From: Pseudomonas helvetica
GTDB taxonomy: Bacteria; Pseudomonadota; Gammaproteobacteria; Pseudomonadales; Pseudomonadaceae
Reading direction: 5' to 3'
NCBI RefSeq assembly: GCF_039908645.1
Contig: NZ_CP150917.1
Span: 5,095,501 to 5,159,500, forward strand
Length of the DNA: 64,000 bases
Both the position numbers and the translations under genes were made by a program. The notes below the pieces were generated by a model. That model was not told the origin of the DNA. It saw only the letters and a list, made by a program, of their open reading frames with translations, and did no database searches. Shown one piece after another: positions 8,669 to 16,857 of this stretch (position 1 is the first letter of the stretch; each line of letters starts with the position of its first letter).

Positions 8669-9868
8669 ATGCCGCTCACCGCCAAACCCCTTGCCGGCCT
8701 GAAAATCATCGAACTCGGCACTTTGATCGCCGGCCCTTTCGCCTCGCGTATTTGTGCCGAGTTCGGCGCCGAAGTGATCAAGATCGAATCTCCGGACGGC
8801 GGTGACCCGTTGCGCAAGTGGCGCAAACTCTACGAGGGCACTTCGCTGTGGTGGTTCGTCCAGGCGCGCAACAAGAAGTCCCTGACGCTGAACCTCAAGC
8901 ACCCCGACGGCCTGGCAATCCTCAAGCAATTGCTCGGCGAAGCCGACATCCTGATCGAAAACTTCCGCCCCGGCGTGCTGGAAAAACTCGGCCTGGGCTG
9001 GGAGGTGCTGCATGCGCTGAACCCGAAACTGGTGATGGTCCGTCTATCGGGCTTTGGCCAAACCGGGCCGATGAAGGATCAACCGGGCTTTGGCGCGGTG
9101 GGTGAGTCCATGGGCGGTTTGCGTTATATCACCGGGTTCGAGGATCGACCGCCGGTGCGTACCGGGATCTCCATCGGTGACTCGATTGCCGCGCTCTGGG
9201 GCGTGATCGGTGCGCTGATGGCCTTGCGTCACCGTGAGGTCAACGGTGGTCAGGGGCAAGTGGTGGACGTGGCGTTGTATGAAGCGATCTTCGCCATGAT
9301 GGAAAGCATGGTCCCGGAATTCGATGTATTCGGGTTTATCCGCGAGCGCACCGGCAACATCATGCCCGGCATCACGCCCTCCTCCATCCACACCAGCGCC
9401 GACGGCAAGCACGTGCAGATTGGCGCCAATGGCGATGCGATCTTCAAGCGCTTCATGCAGACCATTGGCCGCGACGACCTGGCCAACGATCCAGCGCTTG
9501 CCAGCAACGATGGCCGCGATAGCCGTCGTGATGAACTGTATGGGGTCATTGATCGCTGGGTCAGTTCGTTGCCGCTGGATGCGGTGATCGAGCAGTTGAA
9601 CCAGGCCGAAGTGCCGGCCAGTCGGATCTTCAGCGCCGAAGACATGTTCAGCGACCCGCAATTTCTTGCCCGGGAAATGTTCCTGCAAGCCAAGCTGCCC
9701 GATGGAAAAGACTTCAAGATGCCGGGCATCGTGCCGAAACTCTCGGAAACACCGGGCGCTTGCGAATGGGTTGGCGCGCAGCTCGGTGAACATAACGTGC
9801 AGGTGTTGAGCGAGCTTGGCTATGACGTGGAACAGATCGCGCAACTGCGTGCAGATGGGGCTATCTAA
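8669..9868 (+). CDS. CaiB/BaiF family (class III) CoA-transferase
   Basis: Moves CoA between acyl-CoA and a free acid through an aspartyl thioester. The ATG at 8669 has AGGA six bases upstream and is preferred over TTG 8663. Family features: LAGLKIIELGTLIAGPFASR at the N-terminus, GAEVIKIE, NLKHPDG, and ENFRPGVLEKLG. The catalytic Asp is probably in ISIGDSIAA (about residue 170). Length 399 is normal. Donor and acceptor cannot be inferred; no acyl-CoA dehydrogenase or hydratase lies beside it. The downstream periplasmic-protein gene overlaps its end by 14 bases. Confidence 0.88.
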   Translation: MPLTAKPLAGLKIIELGTLIAGPFASRICAEFGAEVIKIESPDGGDPLRKWRKLYEGTSLWWFVQARNKKSLTLNLKHPDGLAILKQLLGEADILIENFRPGVLEKLGLGWEVLHALNPKLVMVRLSGFGQTGPMKDQPGFGAVGESMGGLRYITGFEDRPPVRTGISIGDSIAALWGVIGALMALRHREVNGGQGQVVDVALYEAIFAMMESMVPEFDVFGFIRERTGNIMPGITPSSIHTSADGKHVQIGANGDAIFKRFMQTIGRDDLANDPALASNDGRDSRRDELYGVIDRWVSSLPLDAVIEQLNQAEVPASRIFSAEDMFSDPQFLAREMFLQAKLPDGKDFKMPGIVPKLSETPGACEWVGAQLGEHNVQVLSELGYDVEQIAQLRADGAI

Positions 9869-10775
9869 ACTGCAGGGGTTGTCAGCCATTCGCAGAGGCG
9901 CGGCGCAGTACCTGCGTGTGCTGGGTTTCGGCACAACGCTAGCATGCCTGCTGGCAATCCCCTCGGCCGCTCAAGCCAAGGACACGTTGATCTGGTTGCT
10001 ACGCGATCTGCCGCCGCTGACGATTGTCGAAGGGCCACAAAAAAACCAGGGCGTGATCGACCGGTATTTACCGCAATTGATCGCCAGCATGCCCGAGTAC
10101 CAACACACAACCTTTCAGGTCAACCGCGCGCGCGGCATGCAAATGCTCCTGGAACCCAGCTTCACCTGCGACCCTTCGCTGCTCTGGAGCGCGGAACGGG
10201 CAAAACGGATCGTCTACTCCATCGCGGCCTATCGAGTCCCTGGCAACGGCATTGTGATACGCCATGCGGACCGCGAAGCGCTTGCGCCCTTCATCATCGG
10301 CAACAGCATTGATCTGGAGCGACTGCTGGCGCATCAGGACAAGAAACTGGGAGTGGTCGCCGAACGCAGTTACGGCCAGGTCGTTGACCGCCTGCTGCAA
10401 CAGGCACCGAGCAACAGCCTGGCAGCCCATTACGGTAACGATGCTCTTGGCAGTCTGCTGCAAATGCAGCGCCTGGGTCGTTTGACCGCCCTGCTGGGGT
10501 ACTGGTCGGAAATTCGTTATCAGGCGCAACAGCAAGGAATCTCGCCCGATGAACTGGAGTTTTTCCCGATTCGCGGCACGGACAAGTACCAGTCGACTCA
10601 TATTGCTTGCTCGGATACCGAGCAGGGCCGTCAGGCCATCGCTCACATCAACAAAATATTGCGCGGATCGGGGCAGACCAGGCTGGTCGAGTTTTACGCC
10701 CAATGGCTCGACCCGAAAATGCGCAGCGAGTACCTGGAAGATGCCAAGAGGTTTTTCCAGAATGAGACACCCTGA
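9855..10775 (+). CDS. Periplasmic solute-binding-like protein (TIGR02285-type)
   Basis: A 306-residue exported protein. The chosen start ATG 9855 gives a basic leader (KLQGLSAIRRGAA), a hydrophobic core (VLGFGTTLACLLAIP) and AQA|KDT as the cleavage site; the ATG at 9816 would be inside the CoA-transferase C-terminus. The mature part begins IWLLRDLPPLTIVEGP and has the two-lobe layout of family 3 binding proteins, of the branch annotated in Pseudomonas as TIGR02285. No permease or ATPase is next to it, so it may act as a free sensor or enzyme-like protein. RBS is weak; translation may be coupled to the overlapping upstream gene. Confidence 0.72.
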   Translation: MGLSKLQGLSAIRRGAAQYLRVLGFGTTLACLLAIPSAAQAKDTLIWLLRDLPPLTIVEGPQKNQGVIDRYLPQLIASMPEYQHTTFQVNRARGMQMLLEPSFTCDPSLLWSAERAKRIVYSIAAYRVPGNGIVIRHADREALAPFIIGNSIDLERLLAHQDKKLGVVAERSYGQVVDRLLQQAPSNSLAAHYGNDALGSLLQMQRLGRLTALLGYWSEIRYQAQQQGISPDELEFFPIRGTDKYQSTHIACSDTEQGRQAIAHINKILRGSGQTRLVEFYAQWLDPKMRSEYLEDAKRFFQNETP

Positions 10776-10789
10776 CCAAACGCCAGGCA

Positions 10790-10905
10790 AAAGAAACCCC
10801 GAGAAGTGGGGAGACGACTCGGGGTTAAACGTGGCCTACAAAGACCCGCCCAACAAGCGACAAGCACCGGAGCACAATGCTCGCTCTTGTTGATACAGGG
10901 TCTGA
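10790..10905 (-). ncRNA. Candidate structured RNA (3' UTR or small RNA) before the terminator
   Basis: Between the DUF3509 stop and the terminator lies a nested stem: outer AGACCC (10842-10847) / GGGTCT (10898-10903), inner CAACAAGCGA...TCTTGTTG (10851-10892) with small bulges. Together with the terminator this gives a compact two-hairpin transcript end. No small open frame is visible. It could be a processed 3' UTR or an independent small RNA; no clear promoter was found just upstream. Confidence 0.35.
10795..10826 (-). terminator. Strong intrinsic terminator on the minus strand
   Basis: Perfect 9-bp stem AACCCCGAG (10795-10803) / CTCGGGGTT (10818-10826). Read on the minus strand it is followed by TTTCTTTT, a proper U-tract; on the plus strand there is none. 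It ends the DUF3509 transcript or a small RNA upstream of it. Confidence 0.85.
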
Positions 10906-10942
10906 CTAACCTGATTGCGCGAAGGTTCCCGCAAAAAACAAA

Positions 10943-11230
10943 TCAGCTTCTGCCAGCCAGACGTTTGTCTTGCGCAACATTGCGCAGAGCCGCAATCACG
11001 CTGGGTTCCAGCCGTCCCTCGGCGATCAACACGTCGCGGTGCAATCCGTCGACAACATCCGTCAGCAACCGTTTATCCGTGAACTGCGCCTGATTGAACT
11101 CACGCTCAACCACGATAGCGCCAGCAGTACTCTTCAATGTCACCAGGCATTCGCCATGGGTACCTGACGGGGTCAGTGTTACCTGATACGGGCTCAATGC
11201 CTCACCCAGCAATAGGCTGATACTTTCCAT
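10943..11230 (-). CDS. DUF3509 domain-containing protein
   Basis: A 95-residue protein of a family found essentially in Pseudomonas; function unknown. The start at 11230 (product MESISLLLGEALSPYQVTL) is chosen because GGTGAT, an extended Shine-Dalgarno match, lies four bases upstream; the ATG at 11242 lacks one. Conserved family features: a beta-rich N-terminal half (CLVTLKSTAGAIVVEREF) and a helical half ending in VIAALRNVAQDKRL. No signal peptide or membrane segment. It is monocistronic and followed by the hairpin-rich region and strong terminator described separately. Confidence 0.75.
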   Translation of the reverse strand: MESISLLLGEALSPYQVTLTPSGTHGECLVTLKSTAGAIVVEREFNQAQFTDKRLLTDVVDGLHRDVLIAEGRLEPSVIAALRNVAQDKRLAGRS

Positions 11231-11414
11231 CTCGATCACCATTCAATAGTCCGAAAACAAAGTGCCAAGGGCGTGATAAATGACCACTGGCCCGAGAAGA
11301 AAGTTCTGAACTCGACTGACGGTATGTCGCTTTTACCCTGAGTCTTCAGAGCATGCATGGGAAAGATGACAAGAAAAAAACAGCAGGTTAACAGCGTCAG
11401 CCAGGCACATAACG

Positions 11415-12758
11415 CTACCGACCATGGGTATCGGTCCAGCCGCCCACGACACCTCGCAGCAAACCTTCGGCGCTATAGAACGGCACCGTCCACTGATAAA
11501 TATCCCTTACACCACTGTTGAACGTCAGTTGGCGCTCGGTAAACCGGTTTTTCCGACTGCTGAGTTGATCCATGATTTCCGCGTGCAGAAGCTCGGCCGT
11601 CGAGGCAGGCAAAACGTCGACCTCTGTCAGGCGTTTTCCCTGCATCTGGTCGAAGCGGGTCGACAAATGCTCTTCATAGCTCTTGTTGCACATGATCAAC
11701 CGCCCCTCCAGATCCCGTACAAACACCGGATCGGGCATGGCATCCATCAAGGCATGCTGGAACGCCAATTGATCACCAAGCCCTTGCTCGGCTTTCAGTC
11801 GCTGCTTGATCTGCATGCTCAGCCGCTGGTTCCACAGCAGTGAAATCAGCCCAAACAAACTCGCGAAAAATACTCCCCAGCAACCCCACTGGTAAAACCG
11901 CTGCCACAGCGAGGGTGGCTGACTGGGCACTACGCCGCTGAGCCACTTGGAACGAATGGCTCGCAACTCTGCCGGAGGAAAAGCCTCGAGCGCCTTGTTG
12001 AGAATGCTCAACAGCTGTGGCTGCCCTTTGCGCAGGGCGAGATGGTCGGCCTCCCACATACCTTCGATACTTGGGCCGATCGCCAGCCGGCCTGCAGGGT
12101 ACAGGTGGGCGCCCGTTTCATTTTCAATAGTGACGTCGGCTTCGCCGCTTTCGACCAGGGCGCGTGCCTCGGCGTAGGTTTTCACCGAGCGCAGCTCGAT
12201 CTGTGGATAGTCACGGCGGATGCCGGCCTCCAGCGCATGCCTGGCCGGTAGCGCCAGAACCTTGCCCGAAAGGTCCTCTAACGAATCGACCGAAGCAGCT
12301 CCGGCCCGCCCGACGAACACCCAGCCAGCCCCGCCAAAGGCATGGCTGAAATCCAGAAAGCCTTTGCGTTCATCGTTCACCGACAGTGTCGTGTTCATGT
12401 CTGCCTTGCCACTTTCCAGCAGTCCGAGCAGGTGTTCGGTCGAGAACGACTCTTCATGAACAAACTCCAGCCCGGTCATCCGCGAAAGACGTTGGAGAAT
12501 GTCGTTGTTCAGACCGCTCCATTGACCGTGCTCATCCTTGAACAAGTACAACGGGAACTGCACCGACCCGACGATCACTCGCCGGTGCTCGGCTATCCAT
12601 TTGAGCTCGTGAGCCTCAAGCTTGAGACCGTCATGACTGTCGGCAGACCTTACGTCCAAAGCACCGAGTTGAGCCGCCAATGCACAATGCCCAAGCCCCA
12701 TGGCACTCAATAAAAACACCCAGCACAAAGCCGGCTTTAATCCATTAAAAAACCACAT
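11415..12758 (-). CDS. BvgS-like periplasmic sensor with PAS domain but no kinase
   Basis: A 447-residue membrane protein. ATG 12758 is preferred to 12779 because AAGGAAG lies five bases upstream. Order: signal peptide (WVFLLSAMGLGHCALA, cleaved about residue 29), one family 3 solute-binding (Venus flytrap) domain (about 50-270, with RVIVGSVQFPLYLFKDEHG near its start), a transmembrane helix (about 286-306), a short coiled linker, and a PAS domain (about 325-440, with MDAMPDPVFVRDLEGRLIMC). It stops at GGWTDTHGR, where BvgS/EvgS-type hybrid kinases continue into HisKA. None of the downstream frames resumes kinase sequence. It is either a truncated kinase or a kinase-less receptor. Confidence 0.78.
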   Translation of the reverse strand: MWFFNGLKPALCWVFLLSAMGLGHCALAAQLGALDVRSADSHDGLKLEAHELKWIAEHRRVIVGSVQFPLYLFKDEHGQWSGLNNDILQRLSRMTGLEFVHEESFSTEHLLGLLESGKADMNTTLSVNDERKGFLDFSHAFGGAGWVFVGRAGAASVDSLEDLSGKVLALPARHALEAGIRRDYPQIELRSVKTYAEARALVESGEADVTIENETGAHLYPAGRLAIGPSIEGMWEADHLALRKGQPQLLSILNKALEAFPPAELRAIRSKWLSGVVPSQPPSLWQRFYQWGCWGVFFASLFGLISLLWNQRLSMQIKQRLKAEQGLGDQLAFQHALMDAMPDPVFVRDLEGRLIMCNKSYEEHLSTRFDQMQGKRLTEVDVLPASTAELLHAEIMDQLSSRKNRFTERQLTFNSGVRDIYQWTVPFYSAEGLLRGVVGGWTDTHGR

Positions 12759-12827
12759 GCCTACTTCCTTCACGTCCACTCACCCATCCTTGAGGGGCGA
12801 AACGACGACAAGTGTGCCATGCAGAAA

Positions 12828-12856
12828 TGAGAAAGCCCGTCAGGAGACGGGCTTCA
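12828..12856 (-). terminator. Terminator of the hom-thrC unit
   Basis: Stem AAGCCCGTC (12833-12841) / GACGGGCTT (12846-12854), loop of four; on the minus strand followed by TCTCATTTC. It sits just downstream of the thrC stop. Confidence 0.7.
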
Positions 12857-12877
12857 AAATGTGACAGGTAAATCCTG

Positions 12878-14287
12878 TCAGAGTGGCTTACCGCGGTTGC
12901 CATGCTGACTGACAAAGGCCTGCACGGCTTTCAGGTCGTTTGGCAAAACTGTGCAGCGCTCATCTCGCTCAAACAAATCAGAAAGATGGGCAGGCAGTTC
13001 AAGCGCTTTTCCTACGCCGGCTTTTTCGACGGCTTCAGGGAATTTGACCGGATGGGCCGTTCCCAGAATCACCATCGGAATATCCAGGCTACGACGGCAT
13101 TCACGCGCAGCCCTGACGCCGATGGCGGTATGCGGATCGAGCAGCTCACCGGTTTGTTCGAAGACTTCAGCGATGGTCTCGCAGGTTTGCGCGTCATCCA
13201 CGGCCAGCGAGTCGAACAGTTTGCGCGCTTCGGTCCAGCGCTCTTGCTCTACGCTGAAACCGCCACCTTGCTTGAAGGTGTCCATCAGGCCGGCAATCGC
13301 CGCACCATTGCGACCGTGCAGGTCGAACAGCAGGCGCTCGAAGTTCGACGAGACCATGATGTCCATCGATGGCGACAGCGTGGCGTGCAGGGTTTCCTTG
13401 ACGTACTGATTGCCGCTCATGAAGCGGTGCAGGATGTCGTTGCGGTTGGTGGCGACGATCAACTGATTGATCGGCAGGCCCATGTTGCGTGCCAGGTAAC
13501 CGGCGAAGATGTCGCCGAAGTTGCCGGTTGGCACCGAGAACGACACCGAGCGCGCCGGGCCGCCCAACTGCAGGGCTGCGTGGAAGTAGTAGACGATCTG
13601 GGCCATGATCCGCGCCCAGTTGATCGAGTTCACCGCCACCAGGCGCGTGCCTTTGAGGAAGCTCTGGTCGGCGAAGCTCGCCTTGACCATTTCCTGGCAG
13701 TCATCGAAGTTGCCTTCGATGGCGATGTTGTGGATGTTCTCGCCGAAGATCGTGGTCATCTGCCGACGCTGCACTTCGGACACGCGGTTGTGCGGGTGCA
13801 GGATAAAGATGTCGACGTTTTCGCAGTGCTTGCAGCCTTCGATGGCGGCCGAACCGGTATCGCCCGAAGTGGCGCCGACAATCACTACGCGCTCACCGCG
13901 TTTTTCCAGCACGTAGTCGAGCAGACGACCGAGCAATTGCAGGGCGAAGTCCTTGAACGCCAGGGTCGGGCCGTGAAACAGCTCCAGCACCCATTCGTTG
14001 CTGTTCAGCTGACGCAACGGTGCCACGGCGCTGTGAGAGAACACGCCGTACGTTTCTTCGAGGATTTTCTTGAAGTCGGCATCCGGGATGCTGCCGGTAA
14101 CAAACGGGCGCATCACCCGGAAAGCCAGCTCGTGATACGGCAGGCCGGCCCAGGAAGCAATTTCCTCCTGGGTGAAACGTGGCAGGTTTTCCGGCACGTA
14201 CAGGCCGCCGTCACTGGCCAGACCGGCCAGCAGCACGTCTTCGAAATTCAGGGCCGGTGCCTGGCCGCGGGTACTGATATAACGCAT
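12878..14287 (-). CDS. thrC: Threonine synthase
   Basis: PLP enzyme converting O-phosphohomoserine to threonine, the last step of the pathway. The start at 14287 (MRYISTRGQAPALNF) has GGAG seven bases upstream; the ATG at 14299 does not. 469 residues, the usual gamma-proteobacterial size. The PLP-binding lysine is Lys112 in LAFKDFALQ, and the phosphate-binding loop VGATSGDTGSAA follows. It is 66 bases after hom on the same strand with a hairpin in between, so it forms an operon with hom, perhaps with partial attenuation. Confidence 0.95.
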   Translation of the reverse strand: MRYISTRGQAPALNFEDVLLAGLASDGGLYVPENLPRFTQEEIASWAGLPYHELAFRVMRPFVTGSIPDADFKKILEETYGVFSHSAVAPLRQLNSNEWVLELFHGPTLAFKDFALQLLGRLLDYVLEKRGERVVIVGATSGDTGSAAIEGCKHCENVDIFILHPHNRVSEVQRRQMTTIFGENIHNIAIEGNFDDCQEMVKASFADQSFLKGTRLVAVNSINWARIMAQIVYYFHAALQLGGPARSVSFSVPTGNFGDIFAGYLARNMGLPINQLIVATNRNDILHRFMSGNQYVKETLHATLSPSMDIMVSSNFERLLFDLHGRNGAAIAGLMDTFKQGGGFSVEQERWTEARKLFDSLAVDDAQTCETIAEVFEQTGELLDPHTAIGVRAARECRRSLDIPMVILGTAHPVKFPEAVEKAGVGKALELPAHLSDLFERDERCTVLPNDLKAVQAFVSQHGNRGKPL

Positions 14288-14317
14288 GACTGGCTCCACT
14301 ATTCAGAGTTCGCAAAC

Positions 14318-14339
14318 CCGGGCTCGCGCACGAGCCCGG
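14318..14339 (-). terminator. Hairpin between hom and thrC (possible attenuator)
   Basis: Stem CCGGGCTCG / CGAGCCCGG with a four-base loop, followed on the minus strand by GTTTG only. The short U-run suggests a weak terminator or a transcript stabiliser inside the hom-thrC operon. Confidence 0.45.
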
Positions 14340-14353
14340 TGAACAATAACGAC

Positions 14354-15658
14354 TTAGTTCAGGTGCTCGACGCGGATCCGCACCACCGGACCGACCACGT
14401 CGGCCAGGGCCTCGAGGGCGGCGATCGCATCGTTCATACGCTGTTCCTGCACACGGTGGGTCAGCAGGATCATTGGCACCAGGCCGTCGTGTTCTTCGAC
14501 TTCCTTTTGCATGATCGATTCGATGTTGATACCACGCTGCGACAGAATGCTCGCGACCTGAGCCAGCACGCCCGGATGATCCTTGGCCTGGATGCGCAGG
14601 TAGTAGGCGCTTTCGCAGGCTTCGATCGGCAGGATCGGGTGGGCCGACAGCGAATCCGGCTGGAAAGCCAGGTGCGGTACGCGGTTTTCCGGGTCGCTGG
14701 TCATGGCGCGAACCACATCCACCAGGTCGGCGATGACCGACGAAGCGGTCGGTTCCATACCGGCGCCCGCCCCGTAGAACAGGGTCGAACCGGCAGCGTC
14801 GCCGTTGACCATCACCGCGTTCATCACGCCGTTGACGTTGGCGATCAGGCGATCGGCCGGGATCAGCGTCGGGTGCACACGCAGTTCGATGCCGGCAGCG
14901 GTGCTACGCGCCACGCCCAGGTGCTTGATGCGATAGCCCAGCGCTTCGGCGTAGTTCACGTCAGCGGTGGTCAGCTTGGTGATGCCTTCGGTGTAGGCCT
15001 TGTCGAATTGCAGCGGGATACCGAACGCGATCGATGCCAGGATCGTCAGCTTGTGCGCCGCGTCGATGCCTTCGACGTCGAAGGTTGGATCGGCCTCGGC
15101 GTAACCCAGCGCTTGCGCCTCGGCGAGCACGTCTTCGAAGGTCCGGCCTTTCTCACGCATTTCGGTGAGGATGAAGTTGCCAGTGCCGTTGATAATCCCG
15201 GCGACCCAGTTGATGCGGTTGGCCGATAGGCCTTCACGAATCGCCTTGATCACCGGAATGCCACCGGCTACCGCTGCCTCGAACGCCACGATCACGCCTT
15301 TCTCGCGGGCCTTGGCGAAAATTTCATTACCGTGAACGGCGATCAGTGCCTTGTTCGCGGTGACCACATGCTTGCCATTCTCGATGGCTTTGAGTACCAG
15401 CTCGCGGGCAACGGTATAGCCGCCCATCAGCTCTATAACGATGTCGATCTCAGGGTTCGTGGCCACTTCGAAGACATCGTTGGTAATCGCAATACCGGTC
15501 GTCTGGAACTGAGGCTTTGGCGTGCGCATGGCAATTTGTGCCACTTCGATTCCACGCCCGGCACGACGAGCAATTTCCTCGGCGTTGCGCTGAAGTACGT
15601 TGAAGGTACCGCCACCGACGGTCCCTAACCCACAGATGCCTACTTTGACCGGTTTCAC
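14354..15658 (-). CDS. hom: Homoserine dehydrogenase
   Basis: NAD(P)H-dependent reduction of aspartate semialdehyde to homoserine, the branch point to threonine and methionine. The start is taken as GTG 15658, which has GGGGAG six bases upstream and gives the standard 434-residue product KPVKVGICGLGTVG...; the ATG at 15688 lies within a terminator stem. Nucleotide-binding GLGTVGGGT is at 10-18. The catalytic segment contains NGTGNFILTEM, and a C-terminal ACT domain (about 350-434, DHPGVLAQVASILSQRGINI) indicates threonine feedback control. Confidence 0.95.
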   Translation of the reverse strand: MKPVKVGICGLGTVGGGTFNVLQRNAEEIARRAGRGIEVAQIAMRTPKPQFQTTGIAITNDVFEVATNPEIDIVIELMGGYTVARELVLKAIENGKHVVTANKALIAVHGNEIFAKAREKGVIVAFEAAVAGGIPVIKAIREGLSANRINWVAGIINGTGNFILTEMREKGRTFEDVLAEAQALGYAEADPTFDVEGIDAAHKLTILASIAFGIPLQFDKAYTEGITKLTTADVNYAEALGYRIKHLGVARSTAAGIELRVHPTLIPADRLIANVNGVMNAVMVNGDAAGSTLFYGAGAGMEPTASSVIADLVDVVRAMTSDPENRVPHLAFQPDSLSAHPILPIEACESAYYLRIQAKDHPGVLAQVASILSQRGINIESIMQKEVEEHDGLVPMILLTHRVQEQRMNDAIAALEALADVVGPVVRIRVEHLN

Positions 15659-15672
15659 TGTGAACTCCCCAT

Positions 15673-15724
15673 AAAACGGCCGACTCAAGGTCGGCCGTGG
15701 AAAACAGCCGCACAGCGTGCGGCT
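15673..15724 (-). terminator. Tandem terminators after dsbC
   Basis: Two perfect hairpins in series on the minus strand. The first reached by polymerase leaving dsbC is AGCCGCAC/GTGCGGCT (15706-15724) followed by GTTTT; the second is ACGGCCGAC/GTCGGCCGT (15676-15698) followed by TTTTA. Together they insulate hom from dsbC transcription. Confidence 0.8.
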
Positions 15725-15794
15725 CTCTATTAATGGAGCGTCGACTGCTGCCGCCGCTCCATGATCGTCAAAGGCTTACCGTGACGACGCAGGA

Positions 15795-16526
15795 TTATTT
15801 CGCACTCAGCGCCAGTTTGGCGACTTGTGGTGCTGGCTGGTAGCCCGGAATCACTTGGCCATCGGCCAAAACGATAGCCGGTGTACCGTTCACGCCGATC
15901 GACTGGCCCAGGGCGAACTGCTTGGAAACCGGGTTGGCGCACTTGGCAGCCTTGATTTCCTTGCCATCGACCATTTTGTCCATCGCCGCTTTTTTGTCAG
16001 CAGAGCACCACACGGCTTGCAGTTGCTCATCACCCGGCGAGCCGAGGCCCTGGCGCGGGAAAGCAACATAACGCACTTCGATGCCCATTTTGTTCAATGC
16101 AGGCACTTCGGCGTGCAATTTGTGGCAGTACGGGCAAGTGGTGTCGGTGAATACGGTGATGTGGGTCTTGGTTTCGCCAATCGCCGGGTAAACCACGGTT
16201 TCAGCAACCGGAATGCCGTTGATCAGTTTGGAGATCCCCAGACGCTCGGCCTTCTCGGTCAGGTTGACCGGTTTGCCGTCCTTGAGCTGGAACACATAGC
16301 CCTGAACGATGTACTGGCCGTCGGCGCTCGCGTACAGCACGCGGCTACCCTTGAGTTTGACTTCATAGAGACCGGTCAGCGGACTGGCACTGATGGACTC
16401 GATCGGGGTGTCGAGCTGGAGGGTTTCCAGGCTTTTACGAATGGCTTTATCAGCCGCATCATCGGCGATGGCAAAGGTGCTGACCAACGCAATGGCTGCG
16501 GCGGCGAAAATCTGGGTCAGACGCAT
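15795..16526 (-). CDS. dsbC: Thiol:disulfide interchange protein DsbC
   Basis: Periplasmic disulfide isomerase kept reduced by DsbD. The start at 16526 (MRLTQIFAAAAIALV) is set by CAGGAG five bases upstream and by the signal peptide that follows (cleavage AIA|DD, about residue 21); the frame further 5' is not coding. 243 residues: N-terminal dimerisation domain (about 22-85), linker helix, thioredoxin fold with active site CPYC at 131-134, and a second structural cysteine pair near the C-terminus (VWCSADK...AAKCANP). It is downstream of xerD across a REPIN. Confidence 0.95.
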   Translation of the reverse strand: MRLTQIFAAAAIALVSTFAIADDAADKAIRKSLETLQLDTPIESISASPLTGLYEVKLKGSRVLYASADGQYIVQGYVFQLKDGKPVNLTEKAERLGISKLINGIPVAETVVYPAIGETKTHITVFTDTTCPYCHKLHAEVPALNKMGIEVRYVAFPRQGLGSPGDEQLQAVWCSADKKAAMDKMVDGKEIKAAKCANPVSKQFALGQSIGVNGTPAIVLADGQVIPGYQPAPQVAKLALSAK

Positions 16527-16687
16527 GAGAACTCCTGAAGGCGGGCAAATGGGTCGGCTAGAACGCCGGTACTGAAACACCGGGTCATAATCGCCCATCG
16601 TGCAAACCCGCAAAGCCTACCACATAAGGCCCGCGTGGCCGAATGCGCCTGACGCAAGTCACTATGCGAAACCTGACTGACGACCAT

Positions 16688-16831
16688 TGTGGCGAGGGGG
16701 CTTGCCCCCGTCGGCCGGTCCGCGCTCGGGCGCAGCAGTCGTAAACCGGCTGCTGCGGCTTACCGGAATAACTGCGGTGACCGGCTTGGGGGCCGCTTCG
16801 CGCCCCAACGGGAGCAAGCTCCCTCGCCACA
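16688..16831. repeat. REPIN between dsbC and xerD
   Basis: Inverted REP pair, TGTGGCGAGGGGGCTTGCCC at left and GAGCAAGCTCCCTCGCCACA at right. The left arm has GGGGGCTTGCCCCC in place of GGGAGCTTGCTCCC: a compensated double change that preserves its own stem. 16527-16687 holds no gene. Confidence 0.85.
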
Positions 16832-16857
16832 GAATCACGCTTGCCACCGGTGTTCCG

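Noticed and set aside
12902..15229. A 775-codon frame opposite thrC and hom
   Set aside because: It spans two genes and their spacer, has no RBS, and reads as His/Gln/Arg-rich shadow sequence.
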